Assembly: GCF_003646465.1 (NCBI RefSeq)
Contig: NZ_QZEX01000002.1
Coordinates: 1-64,000, forward strand
Length of the DNA stretch: 64,000 nt
Origin: Chachezhania antarctica
GTDB lineage: Bacteria > Pseudomonadota > Alphaproteobacteria > Rhodobacterales > Rhodobacteraceae
Direction of reading: 5' to 3'
This document shows positions 35,902-44,255 of this stretch, one piece after another (the stretch's first letter is position 1; each line of letters starts with the position of its first letter). Position numbers and translations under genes: made by a program. The notes beneath the pieces were generated by a model. The model did no database searches. It had not been told where the DNA came from and saw only the letters and a program-made list of their open reading frames with translations.

Positions 35902-36567
35902 TCAGAACGACAGCTTATCCCTCAAGAACGCCAGCGCCACGCTCAGACCATCCGGCGCAATCCCGTGGCCCGTGCCCTTCATCACATGGGCGAAGACCTC
36001 CTTGAACCCGGCCTCCTGCAGCGCCTCTGCCGCCTCGGGCAGGCTCTGCGGCGGGACCACGTCATCGGCATCGCCATGGATCAGCAGCACCGGCATGCGC
36101 GAGACGACCTCGTCGGTCAGGTTCTCGGGCCCCATCAGGCGGCCCGAGAAGGCCACGATGCCGGCCACGGGATCGGGCCGGCGGGGGGCGACATGCAGGC
36201 TCATCATCGAGCCCTGCGAAAAGCCCACCAGCGCCACCTGTTCGGGCAGCACGTCTTCATCCACCATCAGCGCATCGAGAAACGCGTTCAGGTCGGCGGC
36301 GGCCGCCTCGATCCCGCGGGCGGCCTCCTCCTCGGACGAGCCGTCGATCCACGGGATCGGGAACCACTGGAAGCCGAAGGGCGCGCCGGGCACTTCCTCG
36401 GGCGCGTCGGGCGCCACGAACAAAGTGTCGGGCAGATGTTCGGCCAGCGGATCGGCCAGCCCCAGCAGATCCGACCCGTTCGCCCCGTAGCCATGGAGGA
36501 ACACGACAACCGACCGGACCTCCCCCGACACCGGCGCCTTGCGCCCGGCTTCCAGTACACGCGTCAT
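35902..36567 (-). CDS. Alpha/beta hydrolase, carboxylesterase/phospholipase family
   Basis: A 221-residue cytosolic serine hydrolase of the YpfH/carboxylesterase (COG0400) family. The oxyanion region is SVVVFLHGYGANGSDLLGLA, the nucleophile elbow is VALVGFSQGSMMSLHVA, the acid is in LLIHGDADDVVPPQSLPEA and the catalytic His is in MKGTGHGIAPDGL. The length matches the family. ATG 36567 overlaps the alkA stop by four bases, so it is translated with the glycosylase. The substrate is unknown. Confidence 0.9.
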   Translation of the reverse strand: MTRVLEAGRKAPVSGEVRSVVVFLHGYGANGSDLLGLADPLAEHLPDTLFVAPDAPEEVPGAPFGFQWFPIPWIDGSSEEEAARGIEAAAADLNAFLDALMVDEDVLPEQVALVGFSQGSMMSLHVAPRRPDPVAGIVAFSGRLMGPENLTDEVVSRMPVLLIHGDADDVVPPQSLPEAAEALQEAGFKEVFAHVMKGTGHGIAPDGLSVALAFLRDKLSF

Positions 36568-37217
36568 CGAATACCTTCCCTGTTCTTCACCACCCGGTAA
36601 TAAGACCAGAGCGCCCGCGCGGCAACCGACCGCCACGGGCGCCAGTCCTCGGCCATCTCGCGGAACGCCCGCTCCTTCGGCCGCGCGGGGAGATCGAACA
36701 GCACGCGCGCCGCTTCCTGCAGCGCCAGATCCCCCGGCGCGAAGACATCCGCACGGCCCAGCGAGAACATCGCATAGACCTCGGCCGTCCAGACACCGAT
36801 GCCGGGCACGGCGATCAGCGTGCCGATCACCTCGTCGGTCGGCGCGGTGCGCAGCGCGGTATAGTCGATCCGTGCCTCGGCCAGAGCCTTCGCATAGCGG
36901 ATCTTCTGCCGCGACAGCCCCGCGGCGCGCAGATCGTCCTCGGTGGCCCACATCACCTTGCGCGGCCCCGTCAGCTTCGCCGCCTGCATCCGCTTCCAGA
37001 TCGCGGCTGCCGAAGCGGTCGAGACCTGCTGGCTGACAATCGCGCTCAGAAGCTGGGCAAAGCCGTCAGGTCGCAGACGCAAGGGCAACGTCCCGACCTC
37101 CTGCAGCACCGGCGCGAACCGCGGCTCGGCCACCGCCAGCCACGCGGCGCCTTCGGCCAGGCAGGCCGGGCCTTCGATGATCCGTTCGGTCAGAACCGGT
37201 GATTGCAGGTCGCTCAT
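36564..37217 (-). CDS. alkA: DNA-3-methyladenine glycosylase II (HhH-GPD)
   Basis: A 217-residue base-excision repair glycosylase removing alkylated purines. The helix-hairpin-helix is IAVPGIGVWTAEVYAMFSLG, followed by the catalytic Asp in DVFAPGDLALQEA. The N-terminal helix LLSAIVSQQVSTASAAAIWK is typical. It is shorter than E. coli AlkA because the N-terminal beta domain is missing, as in many alphaproteobacterial forms. ATG 37217 is chosen from the conserved length; the frame runs to 37652 over the divergent MFS gene. It overlaps the esterase start by four bases. Confidence 0.9.
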   Translation of the reverse strand: MSDLQSPVLTERIIEGPACLAEGAAWLAVAEPRFAPVLQEVGTLPLRLRPDGFAQLLSAIVSQQVSTASAAAIWKRMQAAKLTGPRKVMWATEDDLRAAGLSRQKIRYAKALAEARIDYTALRTAPTDEVIGTLIAVPGIGVWTAEVYAMFSLGRADVFAPGDLALQEAARVLFDLPARPKERAFREMAEDWRPWRSVAARALWSYYRVVKNREGIR

Positions 37218-37293
37218 GGGCCGCACCCTACGTCGCGTAGCAATGCGCGCAAGCGGCTTGTCGGACCCCCGGCCCGGGACTACAGATCCGGGC

Positions 37294-38526
37294 ATGACAG
37301 ACGCCACGATTTCCCCCGATGCCCAGACCGCCCGCGCCAAGCGCAACGTGATTGTGCTTGTGCTGGCGCAGGCGACCATCGGCGCCCAGATGCCGATGAT
37401 CTTCACCGTGGGGGGCCTTGCGGGCCAGTCGCTTGCGACGAACCCCTGCCTTGCAACACTGCCGATCTCGCTGATCGTGCTGGGTTCGATGATCGCGGCC
37501 ACGCCGCTGTCGGCCTTCATGCAGCGCTTCGGCCGTCGCGCGGGGTTCTTCGTCGGCGCCACGGGTGGTGCCGCGGGCGGCGCAGTTGGCGCCTTGGGTC
37601 TCCACCTTGGCTCCTTCCCGATCCTGCTGGTCGGCGCGCTTCTGACCGGCATCTACATGAGCGCGCACCAGTTCTACCGCTTCGCCGCCACCGACACGGC
37701 CCCCAAGGAATACGAGGCCCGGGCGATTTCCTACGTCATGGCCGGCGGCCTGATTTCCGCCGTGGTGGGCCCGCAGCTTGCGACGCTGACCAGCCAGTCG
37801 ATGGTGATCCCGTTCCTGGGCACCTACATGGCGGTCGTGGTCGTGAACCTGCTGGGCGCCAGCGTCTTCTTCTTCCTCGACATCCCCAAGGTCCCGCCGC
37901 TGGCCGCGGGCGAAGACGGCGGCCGCACCCGCTGGCAGATGCTGAAGACGCCCCGGATCGCCGTGGCGATGATCTGCGGCACGATCTCCTACGGGTTGAT
38001 GAGCCTGATGATGACGTCGACGCCGCTGGCGGTGGTGGGCTGCGGGTTCCAGGAATCGGATGCGGGCAACATCGTGTCGGCCCATGTGCTGGCCATGTTC
38101 GCGCCCTCCTTCTTCACGGGCTACCTGATCAACCGCTTCGGGGTGGAACGGATCATGGGGCTGGGCCTTGCGATCCTGCTCTGTGCCGGGATGGTGGCCC
38201 TGGCGGGCGTGGATCTGCTGAACTTCTTCGGAGCGCTCGTGCTTCTGGGCATAGGCTGGAACTTCGGCTTCATCGGCGCCACCGCGATGCTGACAGCCAG
38301 CCATACCAAGGCCGAACGCGGCCGGATCCAGGGCCTGAACGACCTGATCCTGTTCGGCGGCGTGACGCTGGCGTCCCTCTCCTCCGGCGGGTTGATGAAC
38401 TGCTCCGGCGGCACGGCGGTCGAAGGCTGGAACGCCGTCACCATGGCCATGGTCCCGCCGCTGGTGCTGGCCGGCGCTGCCCTGTTGTGGCTGGTCCTCC
38501 GCCCCGAGGCGCGAACCCCGTCCTGA
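37294..38526 (+). CDS. Major facilitator superfamily transporter
   Basis: A 410-residue permease with about 12 hydrophobic segments. MFS signatures are the loop 2-3 motif FMQRFGRRAGFFVGATGGA, PKEYEARAISYVMAGGLISA (near helix 5) and a second-half NRFGVERIMGLGLAILL. The substrate is not evident; the relatives I recall are generic proteobacterial MFS proteins. It is divergent from alkA with a 76-bp gap and is followed by a cluster of palindromes. Confidence 0.88.
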   Translation: MTDATISPDAQTARAKRNVIVLVLAQATIGAQMPMIFTVGGLAGQSLATNPCLATLPISLIVLGSMIAATPLSAFMQRFGRRAGFFVGATGGAAGGAVGALGLHLGSFPILLVGALLTGIYMSAHQFYRFAATDTAPKEYEARAISYVMAGGLISAVVGPQLATLTSQSMVIPFLGTYMAVVVVNLLGASVFFFLDIPKVPPLAAGEDGGRTRWQMLKTPRIAVAMICGTISYGLMSLMMTSTPLAVVGCGFQESDAGNIVSAHVLAMFAPSFFTGYLINRFGVERIMGLGLAILLCAGMVALAGVDLLNFFGALVLLGIGWNFGFIGATAMLTASHTKAERGRIQGLNDLILFGGVTLASLSSGGLMNCSGGTAVEGWNAVTMAMVPPLVLAGAALLWLVLRPEARTPS

Positions 38527-38537
38527 GCGATCCGTTG

Positions 38538-38558
38538 GGTGCGTGCTCTGCACGCACC
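38538..38558. repeat. REP-like palindrome, copy 2
   Basis: GGTGCGTGC-TCT-GCACGCACC, identical to copy 1 at 35874, lies 12 bp after the MFS stop codon. It could act as a stem-loop at the transcript end. Confidence 0.8.
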
Positions 38559-38574
38559 TTTGCGGACCGGATGT

Positions 38575-38595
38575 GGTGCGTGCAGGGCACGCACC
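38575..38595. repeat. REP-like palindrome, copy 3
   Basis: GGTGCGTGC-AGG-GCACGCACC followed by CTACG. It has the same 9-bp arms as copies 1 and 2 with a different loop, and lies 16 bp after copy 2. Confidence 0.8.
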
Positions 38596-38645
38596 CTACG
38601 ATGCTGCCTGAAAGAGGTTCGACCTCAGGCGACGGGTCAACGGCA

Positions 38646-38772
38646 GGTTCGCGCCCGACCCGGGGGTGGGCGGTCTCACATGTACCGCCTTGAGGTAAGC
38701 GAACAACCTTCAAGTCCCGCCCAACGCCTGACCAATTCGCGCCCGCGCTGGGGGGCGGGTCGGGCGCGAACC
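38646..38772. repeat. Long inverted repeat element with 17-bp perfect arms
   Basis: GGTTCGCGCCCGACCCG (38646-38662) recurs as its exact reverse complement at 38756-38772, enclosing 93 bp. Neither arm extends further, and I see no direct repeat flanking it, so a transposon origin is not supported by target duplication. It may form a large cruciform or a structured RNA. Confidence 0.7.
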
Positions 38773-38868
38773 GGATCGCCAAGCGATCCGGGCTAGAGCC
38801 GGGCGTTCTGGACTGAAGGAGGCGTGCCCCGCGCCCTGTTCGTCGTTCTGCCAGATGATCGGCGTGAT

Positions 38869-38889
38869 GATGCGTGCAGAGCACACACC
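38869..38889. repeat. REP-like palindrome, degraded copy 4
   Basis: GATGCGTGC-AGA-GCACACACC followed by CTACG. It matches the other copies in 18 of 21 positions apart from the loop and shares the CTACG flank with copy 3. It lies just past the stop of the squalene/phytoene-synthase-like gene. Confidence 0.65.
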
Positions 38890-38919
38890 CTACGGCTGCC
38901 GCAACTTGCGTGACGTGGC

Positions 38920-39702
38920 CTACCAGCGCCCGGTCATGCTCGCCGCCATCAAGGACAGCTTCCGCCGCGCCTCGGACACGCCCAGCGATCCGTTCGCCAC
39001 ACGCTCCGGCGCGGCCTTCGCCTGCTCAAGGATCGGGCCGGCCAGCCAGACCGCCAGCATCGCCGGCCGCGCCGACGGGGCAATCGCCCCCCGCGCCTGT
39101 CGCGCGGCCTTCAGCCGGTCCAGCCCTTCGCCCGCCAGCGCCCTGACCGCCTCCGACCGGCCATCGACGAGGGGCTTCCGGCCGGCCTCCTCGAACACGG
39201 GGATCGCCTGGAACCACGCGGCCAGCCCGGCGGCCCACGCCGCCTGACGCACCGCCGCCTCCGCCTCCGCTCCCGCGCCCAGAGCACGCGTCGCGGCCCA
39301 GAGCAGATGGCCGGACGTCCGGTCCAGATGCGCATCGAACGCGGCCGCGTCCTCGAACGGATCGCGGTAGATGTCCCAGCGGCGCGCAAGCACGGCTTCG
39401 TCCATCTGTTCGGCACTGGCCCGGTCCAGCACGTCAGCCAGGGGCGTCGCCACCTCGTGCCGCCGGACGGGGCCGCCCTCGGCGATCTCGGCCAGCGCAT
39501 CGCGCCACCATTGCAGCCGCATCTCGGCGATCATCGCCTCCTGCGTGACCCATGGCGCGCGCGCGATCTCCACGTTGAAGGCATAGAGCGGGAACAGCAC
39601 CCTCCGCGCGTCGACCGGGGCCGCCATCGCCGCCAGAAACCGGTCCGGGTCGCCCTGCTCCACCAGCGCCGCGCAGCCGTTCAGATCATCGGACAGGGTC
39701 AC
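38920..39702 (-). CDS. Squalene/phytoene synthase family protein (NDUFAF6-like)
   Basis: A 260-residue all-helical protein of the squalene/phytoene synthase superfamily. The region MIAEMRLQWWRDALAEIAEG is the degenerate equivalent of the first Asp-rich motif (DxxxD), and the second Asp-rich motif is not evident. It therefore resembles the NDUFAF6/complex I assembly branch found in alphaproteobacteria and mitochondria more than a carotenoid enzyme. No other carotenoid or hopanoid gene is nearby. The start is GTG 39702. It follows cimA by 6 bp on the same strand. Confidence 0.8.
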   Translation of the reverse strand: MTLSDDLNGCAALVEQGDPDRFLAAMAAPVDARRVLFPLYAFNVEIARAPWVTQEAMIAEMRLQWWRDALAEIAEGGPVRRHEVATPLADVLDRASAEQMDEAVLARRWDIYRDPFEDAAAFDAHLDRTSGHLLWAATRALGAGAEAEAAVRQAAWAAGLAAWFQAIPVFEEAGRKPLVDGRSEAVRALAGEGLDRLKAARQARGAIAPSARPAMLAVWLAGPILEQAKAAPERVANGSLGVSEARRKLSLMAASMTGRW

Positions 39703-39708
39703 GGGTGC

Positions 39709-41349
39709 CTACGTCTCCACCGCGCGCAGAGGCGTCACATTGCTGGAATCGTGGATCAGCTTCCAGCGGATCGCATCCAGCAACGCCTCGAAGCTCGCAT
39801 CCACTATGTTCGGACTGACCCCCACGGTGGACCAGCGATGCCCCTCGCCATCCTCGCTGTCGATGATGACGCGCGTCACGGCCTCCGTGCCGCCCTGGGT
39901 GATCCGCACCTTGAAATCGACCAGGTGCATGTCCTCCAGCGGCGCCGAATAGCGGCCCAGATCCTTGGCCAGAGCGTGGCTGAGCGCGTTCACCGGCCCG
40001 CGGTCGCACCCCGTCTCGTCATAGCTTTCACTGACCGACAGCTTCTTCTCGCCATCGACGGTCACCACCACGACGGCCTCCGACACGGTGATCTGCTGGC
40101 CGCGCGCGTTCTGCCGTCGCTCCACCGTCACCCGGTAGCGGTCGACATGAAACAGCTTCGGCATCTGCCCCAATTCGTCCCGCGCCAGCAGCTCGAACGA
40201 GGCCTGCGCGGTGTCATAGCTGTAGCCCTCGGTCTCCCGCTCCTTCACGCGGTCGAGGATCCGCGTCAGCGCCGGATCACCCGGGGCCACCTCGATCCCC
40301 GCGTCCGACAGACGGCGCCGCAGGTTCGACTGGCCTGCCTGGTTCGACATCGGGATGATGCGCGCATTGCCCACGACGCCCGGATCGACATGTTCATAGG
40401 TCGCCGGGTTCTTCAGGATCGCACTGGCATGCAGCCCCGCCTTGTGCGCAAAGGCCGACGCGCCGACATAGGGCGCCTGCCGCATCGGCACACGGTTCAG
40501 GATGTCGTCCAGCATCCGGCTGACCCGCGTCAGCCCCTTCAGCGCCTCGACCGATACGCCGATATCGAAAGCACTGGCATAGGGCTCCTTCAGCAGCAGT
40601 GTAGGGATCAGAGAGGTCAGGTTGGCATTGCCGCACCGCTCCCCCAGCCCGTTCAGCGTCCCCTGGATCTGCCGCGCGCCCGCTTCAACGGCGGCCAGCG
40701 AGCCCGCCACCGCCATCTCGGTATCGTTATGGGTATGGATCGCCAGCTTCTCGCCCGGCACGCCAGCGGCGATCACCTCACCCACGATGCGCCGGATCTC
40801 GTCCGGGACGGTGCCGCCATTGGTGTCGCACAGCACCACCCAGCGCGCGCCTGCATCGAGAGACGCCTTCAGCGTCGACAACGCATAGTCCGGGTCGGCC
40901 AGGTAGCCATCGAAGAAATGCTCGGCATCGAACAGCGCCTCGCGCCCGGAGCCCGTGATATGCGCCATCGAGGCGCGGATGTTTTCGACATTCTCGTCGC
41001 GCGGAATACCAAGCGCCTCGTCCACGTGGAATACATGCGCCTTGCCCACAAGGCAGACCGACCCGGTCCCCGCGTTCATCACGGCCGCCAGCACGTCGTC
41101 ATTCTCCGCCGACCGCCCCGACCGCTTGGTCATCCCGAAGGCGGTGATCTGGGCCCGCGTCTGGGGCGACGCGTCGAAGAACGCACTGTCGGTCGGGTTC
41201 GCGCCCGGCCAGCCGCCCTCGATATAGTCGATTCCCAACGTGTCGAGCGCCTGCGCGATCTGCACCTTGTCCTTGGTCGAAAACTGCACGCCCTGCGTCT
41301 GCTGACCGTCCCGCAAGGTGGTATCGTAAAGATAGAGCCGTTCAGCCAT
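39709..41349 (-). CDS. cimA: Citramalate synthase
   Basis: A 546-residue enzyme of the HMGL/LeuA family that condenses pyruvate with acetyl-CoA to citramalate, the threonine-independent route to isoleucine. Visible are YLYDTTLRDGQQTQGVQFST, the metal-binding IHTHNDTEMAVAGSLAAVEA, LNGLGERCGNANLTSLIPTL and a C-terminal LeuA regulatory domain (about residues 430-540). The GIDYIEGGWPGANPTD sequence distinguishes the CimA branch from LeuA. I chose ATG 41349 over 41358. Its start overlaps the 3' end of an AT-rich orphan gene by 8 bp. Confidence 0.92.
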   Translation of the reverse strand: MAERLYLYDTTLRDGQQTQGVQFSTKDKVQIAQALDTLGIDYIEGGWPGANPTDSAFFDASPQTRAQITAFGMTKRSGRSAENDDVLAAVMNAGTGSVCLVGKAHVFHVDEALGIPRDENVENIRASMAHITGSGREALFDAEHFFDGYLADPDYALSTLKASLDAGARWVVLCDTNGGTVPDEIRRIVGEVIAAGVPGEKLAIHTHNDTEMAVAGSLAAVEAGARQIQGTLNGLGERCGNANLTSLIPTLLLKEPYASAFDIGVSVEALKGLTRVSRMLDDILNRVPMRQAPYVGASAFAHKAGLHASAILKNPATYEHVDPGVVGNARIIPMSNQAGQSNLRRRLSDAGIEVAPGDPALTRILDRVKERETEGYSYDTAQASFELLARDELGQMPKLFHVDRYRVTVERRQNARGQQITVSEAVVVVTVDGEKKLSVSESYDETGCDRGPVNALSHALAKDLGRYSAPLEDMHLVDFKVRITQGGTEAVTRVIIDSEDGEGHRWSTVGVSPNIVDASFEALLDAIRWKLIHDSSNVTPLRAVET

Positions 41350-41965
41350 TGATTTGATCATCCTTGGTCTCTTTGCGAGCTGCGTGTTCAAGAATTTCCT
41401 GAGACTCACGAGCCGATCGCAAAATATTCTCCGCATGCCGAACATCGACCACTTCTATTGGCAGGGCACGCTTGCCATCTTTCAAATCCAGTGCGAATTC
41501 CCGAATTTGACTTTGCTGATCTTCAGCTATGTTAAAGGCTTCTGGGCGGTAGCCCCCACGAAGAAGTTTGATTTGTTCGTGGGCGTATCCTAGGACCTTC
41601 CCCATTTCCGAAGTAAGCTGAGCGTTCTGATCCTCGACCTCTCGGATCAACCCTTCAAGGATCTCACTGTCTGCGCTCCGCCAACGCGCTTTATCATTGT
41701 AAAGTAACAATAATTTATTGAGCTCTATGATTACTTGAGCATTGCGCGAAAACTCGACTTCAACCAAATTCAACGCAGCGACCCTTTCCAAACTCAGCTG
41801 TGCACGCCTTGTGCCCATTAGAGTTCTGAAAATCGCCATACGCCGTTCGCGACGCCTATCTCTGGTTTGCAGGTAATGCGCAACCATCACAGCAGTTAGT
41901 GGACCCAAGACGATTGCACAAAGGGTTAGCCAATCCTGGAGGGCAATACGAGAAAATTCACTCAC
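41342..41965 (-). CDS. AT-rich orphan with one membrane span (DUF6680-like)
   Basis: A 207-residue protein with an N-terminal span ([20 protein letters not shown], about residues 14-33), a basic patch [20 protein letters not shown] and a long helical, mostly polar cytosolic part. The layout and the IFRTLM.TR...LS...V.ALN pattern resemble DUF6680 proteins, whose role is unknown. The base composition is visibly more AT-rich than cysS and cimA on either side, suggesting recent acquisition. It is nonetheless tightly packed: its start overlaps the cysS stop (ATGA) and its end overlaps the cimA start by 8 bp. Confidence 0.8.
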   Translation of the reverse strand: MSEFSRIALQDWLTLCAIVLGPLTAVMVAHYLQTRDRRRERRMAIFRTLMGTRRAQLSLERVAALNLVEVEFSRNAQVIIELNKLLLLYNDKARWRSADSEILEGLIREVEDQNAQLTSEMGKVLGYAHEQIKLLRGGYRPEAFNIAEDQQSQIREFALDLKDGKRALPIEVVDVRHAENILRSARESQEILEHAARKETKDDQING

Positions 41966-43356
41966 TCCAGCGTCTCCAGCTTGGAAGCATCGAAGCCCGA
42001 CCCGGGCATAAGCTCCACCCCGGCCTTGCTCATCCGCACTTCCACCCCGGCCTCGACCAGCGCGGCCTTCATTGCGTCAACGGACGAGAAATCCTTGCTC
42101 TCCATTGCCGCCGCGCGCAGCGCCGCAAGCCGGTCGGCAAAGACCGTCAGGTCCGGCCCGGCGGAAACCCATGCGCTCAGTTCTCCGGTCAGCAGGCCCA
42201 TGAACTGCGCCGAGGCAAGGAAGATCCCCTTCTCGACATGGCAATCTTTCTGCGGATTCGCCGCGATCTCCCGCGCCATGGCGTGCAGCCGCGCAATCGC
42301 GCCCGCCGTATTCAGGTCGTCGGCCAGCAGATCAACCAGTTCCTGATCCGGCCCGGAAGGCTCGGCTTCCACCACCAGCCGATGCCAGCCGCGCAATACG
42401 CCTTCCGCCTCCTTCGCCTTCGCCGCCGTCCAATCCATAGGCTTGCGATAATGCGTCGACAGGAAGACGAACCGGATCACCTCGCCCGGAATGCCCTGAT
42501 CCAGCAGATCCCGCACCGTGAAGAAGTTGCCCAGGCTTTTGGACATCTTCTTGCCCTCCACCTGCAGCATCTCGTTGTGCAGCCAGTACCGCGCGAAATC
42601 GCCCTTGGGATGCGCGCACCGGCTCTGGGCGCATTCGTTCTCGTGGTGAGGAAACAGCAGATCGTTGCCGCCGCCGTGAATGTCAAAGCTCTCCCCCAGC
42701 AGAGCGTAACTCATGGCCGAGCACTCGATATGCCACCCCGGCCGTCCACGGCCCCAGGGGCTGTCCCATCCCGGCACGTCATCTCCCGACGGCTTCCAAA
42801 GCACGAAATCCATCGGATTGCGCTTGTAAGGCGCCACCTCGACGCGCGCGCCCGCGACCATGTCATCGACCGACCGGCCCGACAGCGTGCCATAACCCGC
42901 GTCGCTTTCGACCGCGAACAGCACGTGCCCCTCGGCCGCGTAGGCATGGCCCGAGGCAACCAGCCCCTCGATCATCGCCACCATCTGCGGCACGAACTCC
43001 GTAGCCCGCGGCATCTTATCGGGCGGCATCGCGCCCAGTTCGGCCATGTCGTCTAGGAACCACTGCGTCGTCTCCGCCGTGATCCGGTCGATCGGCCGCC
43101 CCGATTCCTCGGCCCGCGCGATGATCTTGTCGTCGATATCGGTGAAGTTCCGCACGTAGCGTACGTGATCCGGCCCATAGACATGCCGCAGCAACCGGTT
43201 CAGCACATCGAACACCACCACGGGCCGCGCGTTGCCCATATGCGCCCGGTCATAGACCGTCGGCCCGCAGACATAGAGCCCCACCAGCGCAGGATCGAGC
43301 GGCTCGAACCGCTCCTTCGTCCGGCTCTTGGAATTATGCAGCCAGATATCTGTCAT
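41962..43356 (-). CDS. cysS: Cysteinyl-tRNA synthetase
   Basis: A 464-residue class I aminoacyl-tRNA synthetase charging tRNA-Cys. The HIGH motif appears as [14 protein letters not shown], zinc and cysteine-binding residues as [20 protein letters not shown] and [18 protein letters not shown], and the KMSKS loop as [19 protein letters not shown]. The length is normal. It begins a tight cluster cysS-orphan-cimA-squalene/phytoene-synthase-like, so cysteine charging and isoleucine precursor synthesis share a transcript with the orphan. Confidence 0.96.
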   Translation of the reverse strand: MTDIWLHNSKSRTKERFEPLDPALVGLYVCGPTVYDRAHMGNARPVVVFDVLNRLLRHVYGPDHVRYVRNFTDIDDKIIARAEESGRPIDRITAETTQWFLDDMAELGAMPPDKMPRATEFVPQMVAMIEGLVASGHAYAAEGHVLFAVESDAGYGTLSGRSVDDMVAGARVEVAPYKRNPMDFVLWKPSGDDVPGWDSPWGRGRPGWHIECSAMSYALLGESFDIHGGGNDLLFPHHENECAQSRCAHPKGDFARYWLHNEMLQVEGKKMSKSLGNFFTVRDLLDQGIPGEVIRFVFLSTHYRKPMDWTAAKAKEAEGVLRGWHRLVVEAEPSGPDQELVDLLADDLNTAGAIARLHAMAREIAANPQKDCHVEKGIFLASAQFMGLLTGELSAWVSAGPDLTVFADRLAALRAAAMESKDFSSVDAMKAALVEAGVEVRMSKAGVELMPGSGFDASKLETLE

Positions 43357-43585
43357 CGCACAGGGCTCCTTCGCGCATGGCCGTCAGATCAGGGGCGCGG
43401 GCCTCTAGCGGTATTCTGTTGGAAAAGGGTAAAGAAAACCGGCCCGCTGGAGTGATCAGCAGGGAATGCAGCAGATAATGATGATGCCGAAACGGTTCAT
43501 GGCGTCGCCATAGCACGGGGAACCGGCTCCGCCAAGCCTTATCCTGCTTGTTGCGCCCTGGCCGGCCCTGCGCCACGCTGGTCCC

Positions 43586-43936
43586 ATGAGTCGCACCCTG
43601 ATCGACGATATCTGCGCAGCCCTTCCGGGGGCAGAACGCGCCAACGCCACCGAGGGCGCGCTGGAATCCTGGAAGGTCGGCGGCAAGATGTTCGCCTGCT
43701 TCGGCACCCGCTCGGGCGAGGGCGTATCGGTCAAGACCGCCGATACCGAAACCGCCCGCATGCTGATCGACGCCGGTGCCGGGGCCAAGGCGCCCTACTT
43801 CCACCCCAGCTGGATCCGCCTGGACGAGTCCACGCCCGAAACCGACCTGCGCCACCGGATCGAGACGTCCTACGACCTGATCCGTGCCAAGCTGCCCAAG
43901 GCCACGCGCACCGCCCTGCCCCCCAGGACAGCCTGA
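43586..43936 (+). CDS. MmcQ/YjbR family DNA-binding-like protein
   Basis: A 116-residue single-domain MmcQ/YjbR protein (CyaY-like fold). The family layout is seen: ICAALPGAERANA at the N-terminus, ESWKVGGKMFACFG, VSVKTADTETARMLID, YFHPSWIRLDE and a C-terminal helix DLRHRIETSYDLIRAKL. The molecular role of the family is not established. It is divergent from cysS, which starts at 43356. Confidence 0.88.
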   Translation: MSRTLIDDICAALPGAERANATEGALESWKVGGKMFACFGTRSGEGVSVKTADTETARMLIDAGAGAKAPYFHPSWIRLDESTPETDLRHRIETSYDLIRAKLPKATRTALPPRTA

Positions 43937-44255
43937 CCGCCGGGTCCTCTTCGCGGAACCGCCGTCGCGCTGCCGATCAGAACCGGGGGATGGTCTGCGT
44001 CAAGGGGGCGCCAGCCCCGCGCGGCACGCGCGGCTTGCCCTTGATCCGGGCGATCTCCCGGTTCAGGCAGCACGTGCGATGGCGGGTTCGGAAAGAGGAC
44101 GCAGACCCTCTTCATGGTGAGCCAGAGCACCCTCACCCCAACCCCATCAGACCCCCGCGGCGCAACGCGCCGCATCGCGCCCGAGGCGGGTCGGCGGATG
44201 CGGCACGCATCCGCCGGGGCGGGCGGGTGGGCCCGCCGAGGGCGCGATCCCGGCG
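43937..44255. other. 319-bp convergent intergenic region
   Basis: It separates the convergent MmcQ/YjbR and DUF3095 genes. I see no gene, no clear terminator with a T-run and no repeat shared with other parts of the window; it is plain GC-rich sequence. Confidence 0.5.

Larger units (their letters stand above)
38527..38919. other. Palindrome-rich 393-bp intergenic island
   Basis: No gene. The region holds three copies of the REP-like palindrome, a 17-bp perfect inverted repeat 93 bp apart (38646-38772), and smaller hairpins GAGGT-TCG-ACCTC (38614-38626) and GGATCG-CCAAG-CGATCC (38773-38789). Open frames here start inside the repeats and are not genes. Confidence 0.75.

Noticed and set aside
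38646-38772. Calling the 17-bp inverted repeat element a transposon (MITE)
   Set aside because: No flanking direct repeat is visible and no second copy is found in the window, so only a structural repeat is claimed.
38920-39702. Carotenoid or hopanoid biosynthesis role for the squalene/phytoene-synthase-like gene
   Set aside because: Asp-rich catalytic motifs are degenerate or missing, and no partner terpenoid genes are nearby; the NDUFAF6-like branch fits better.
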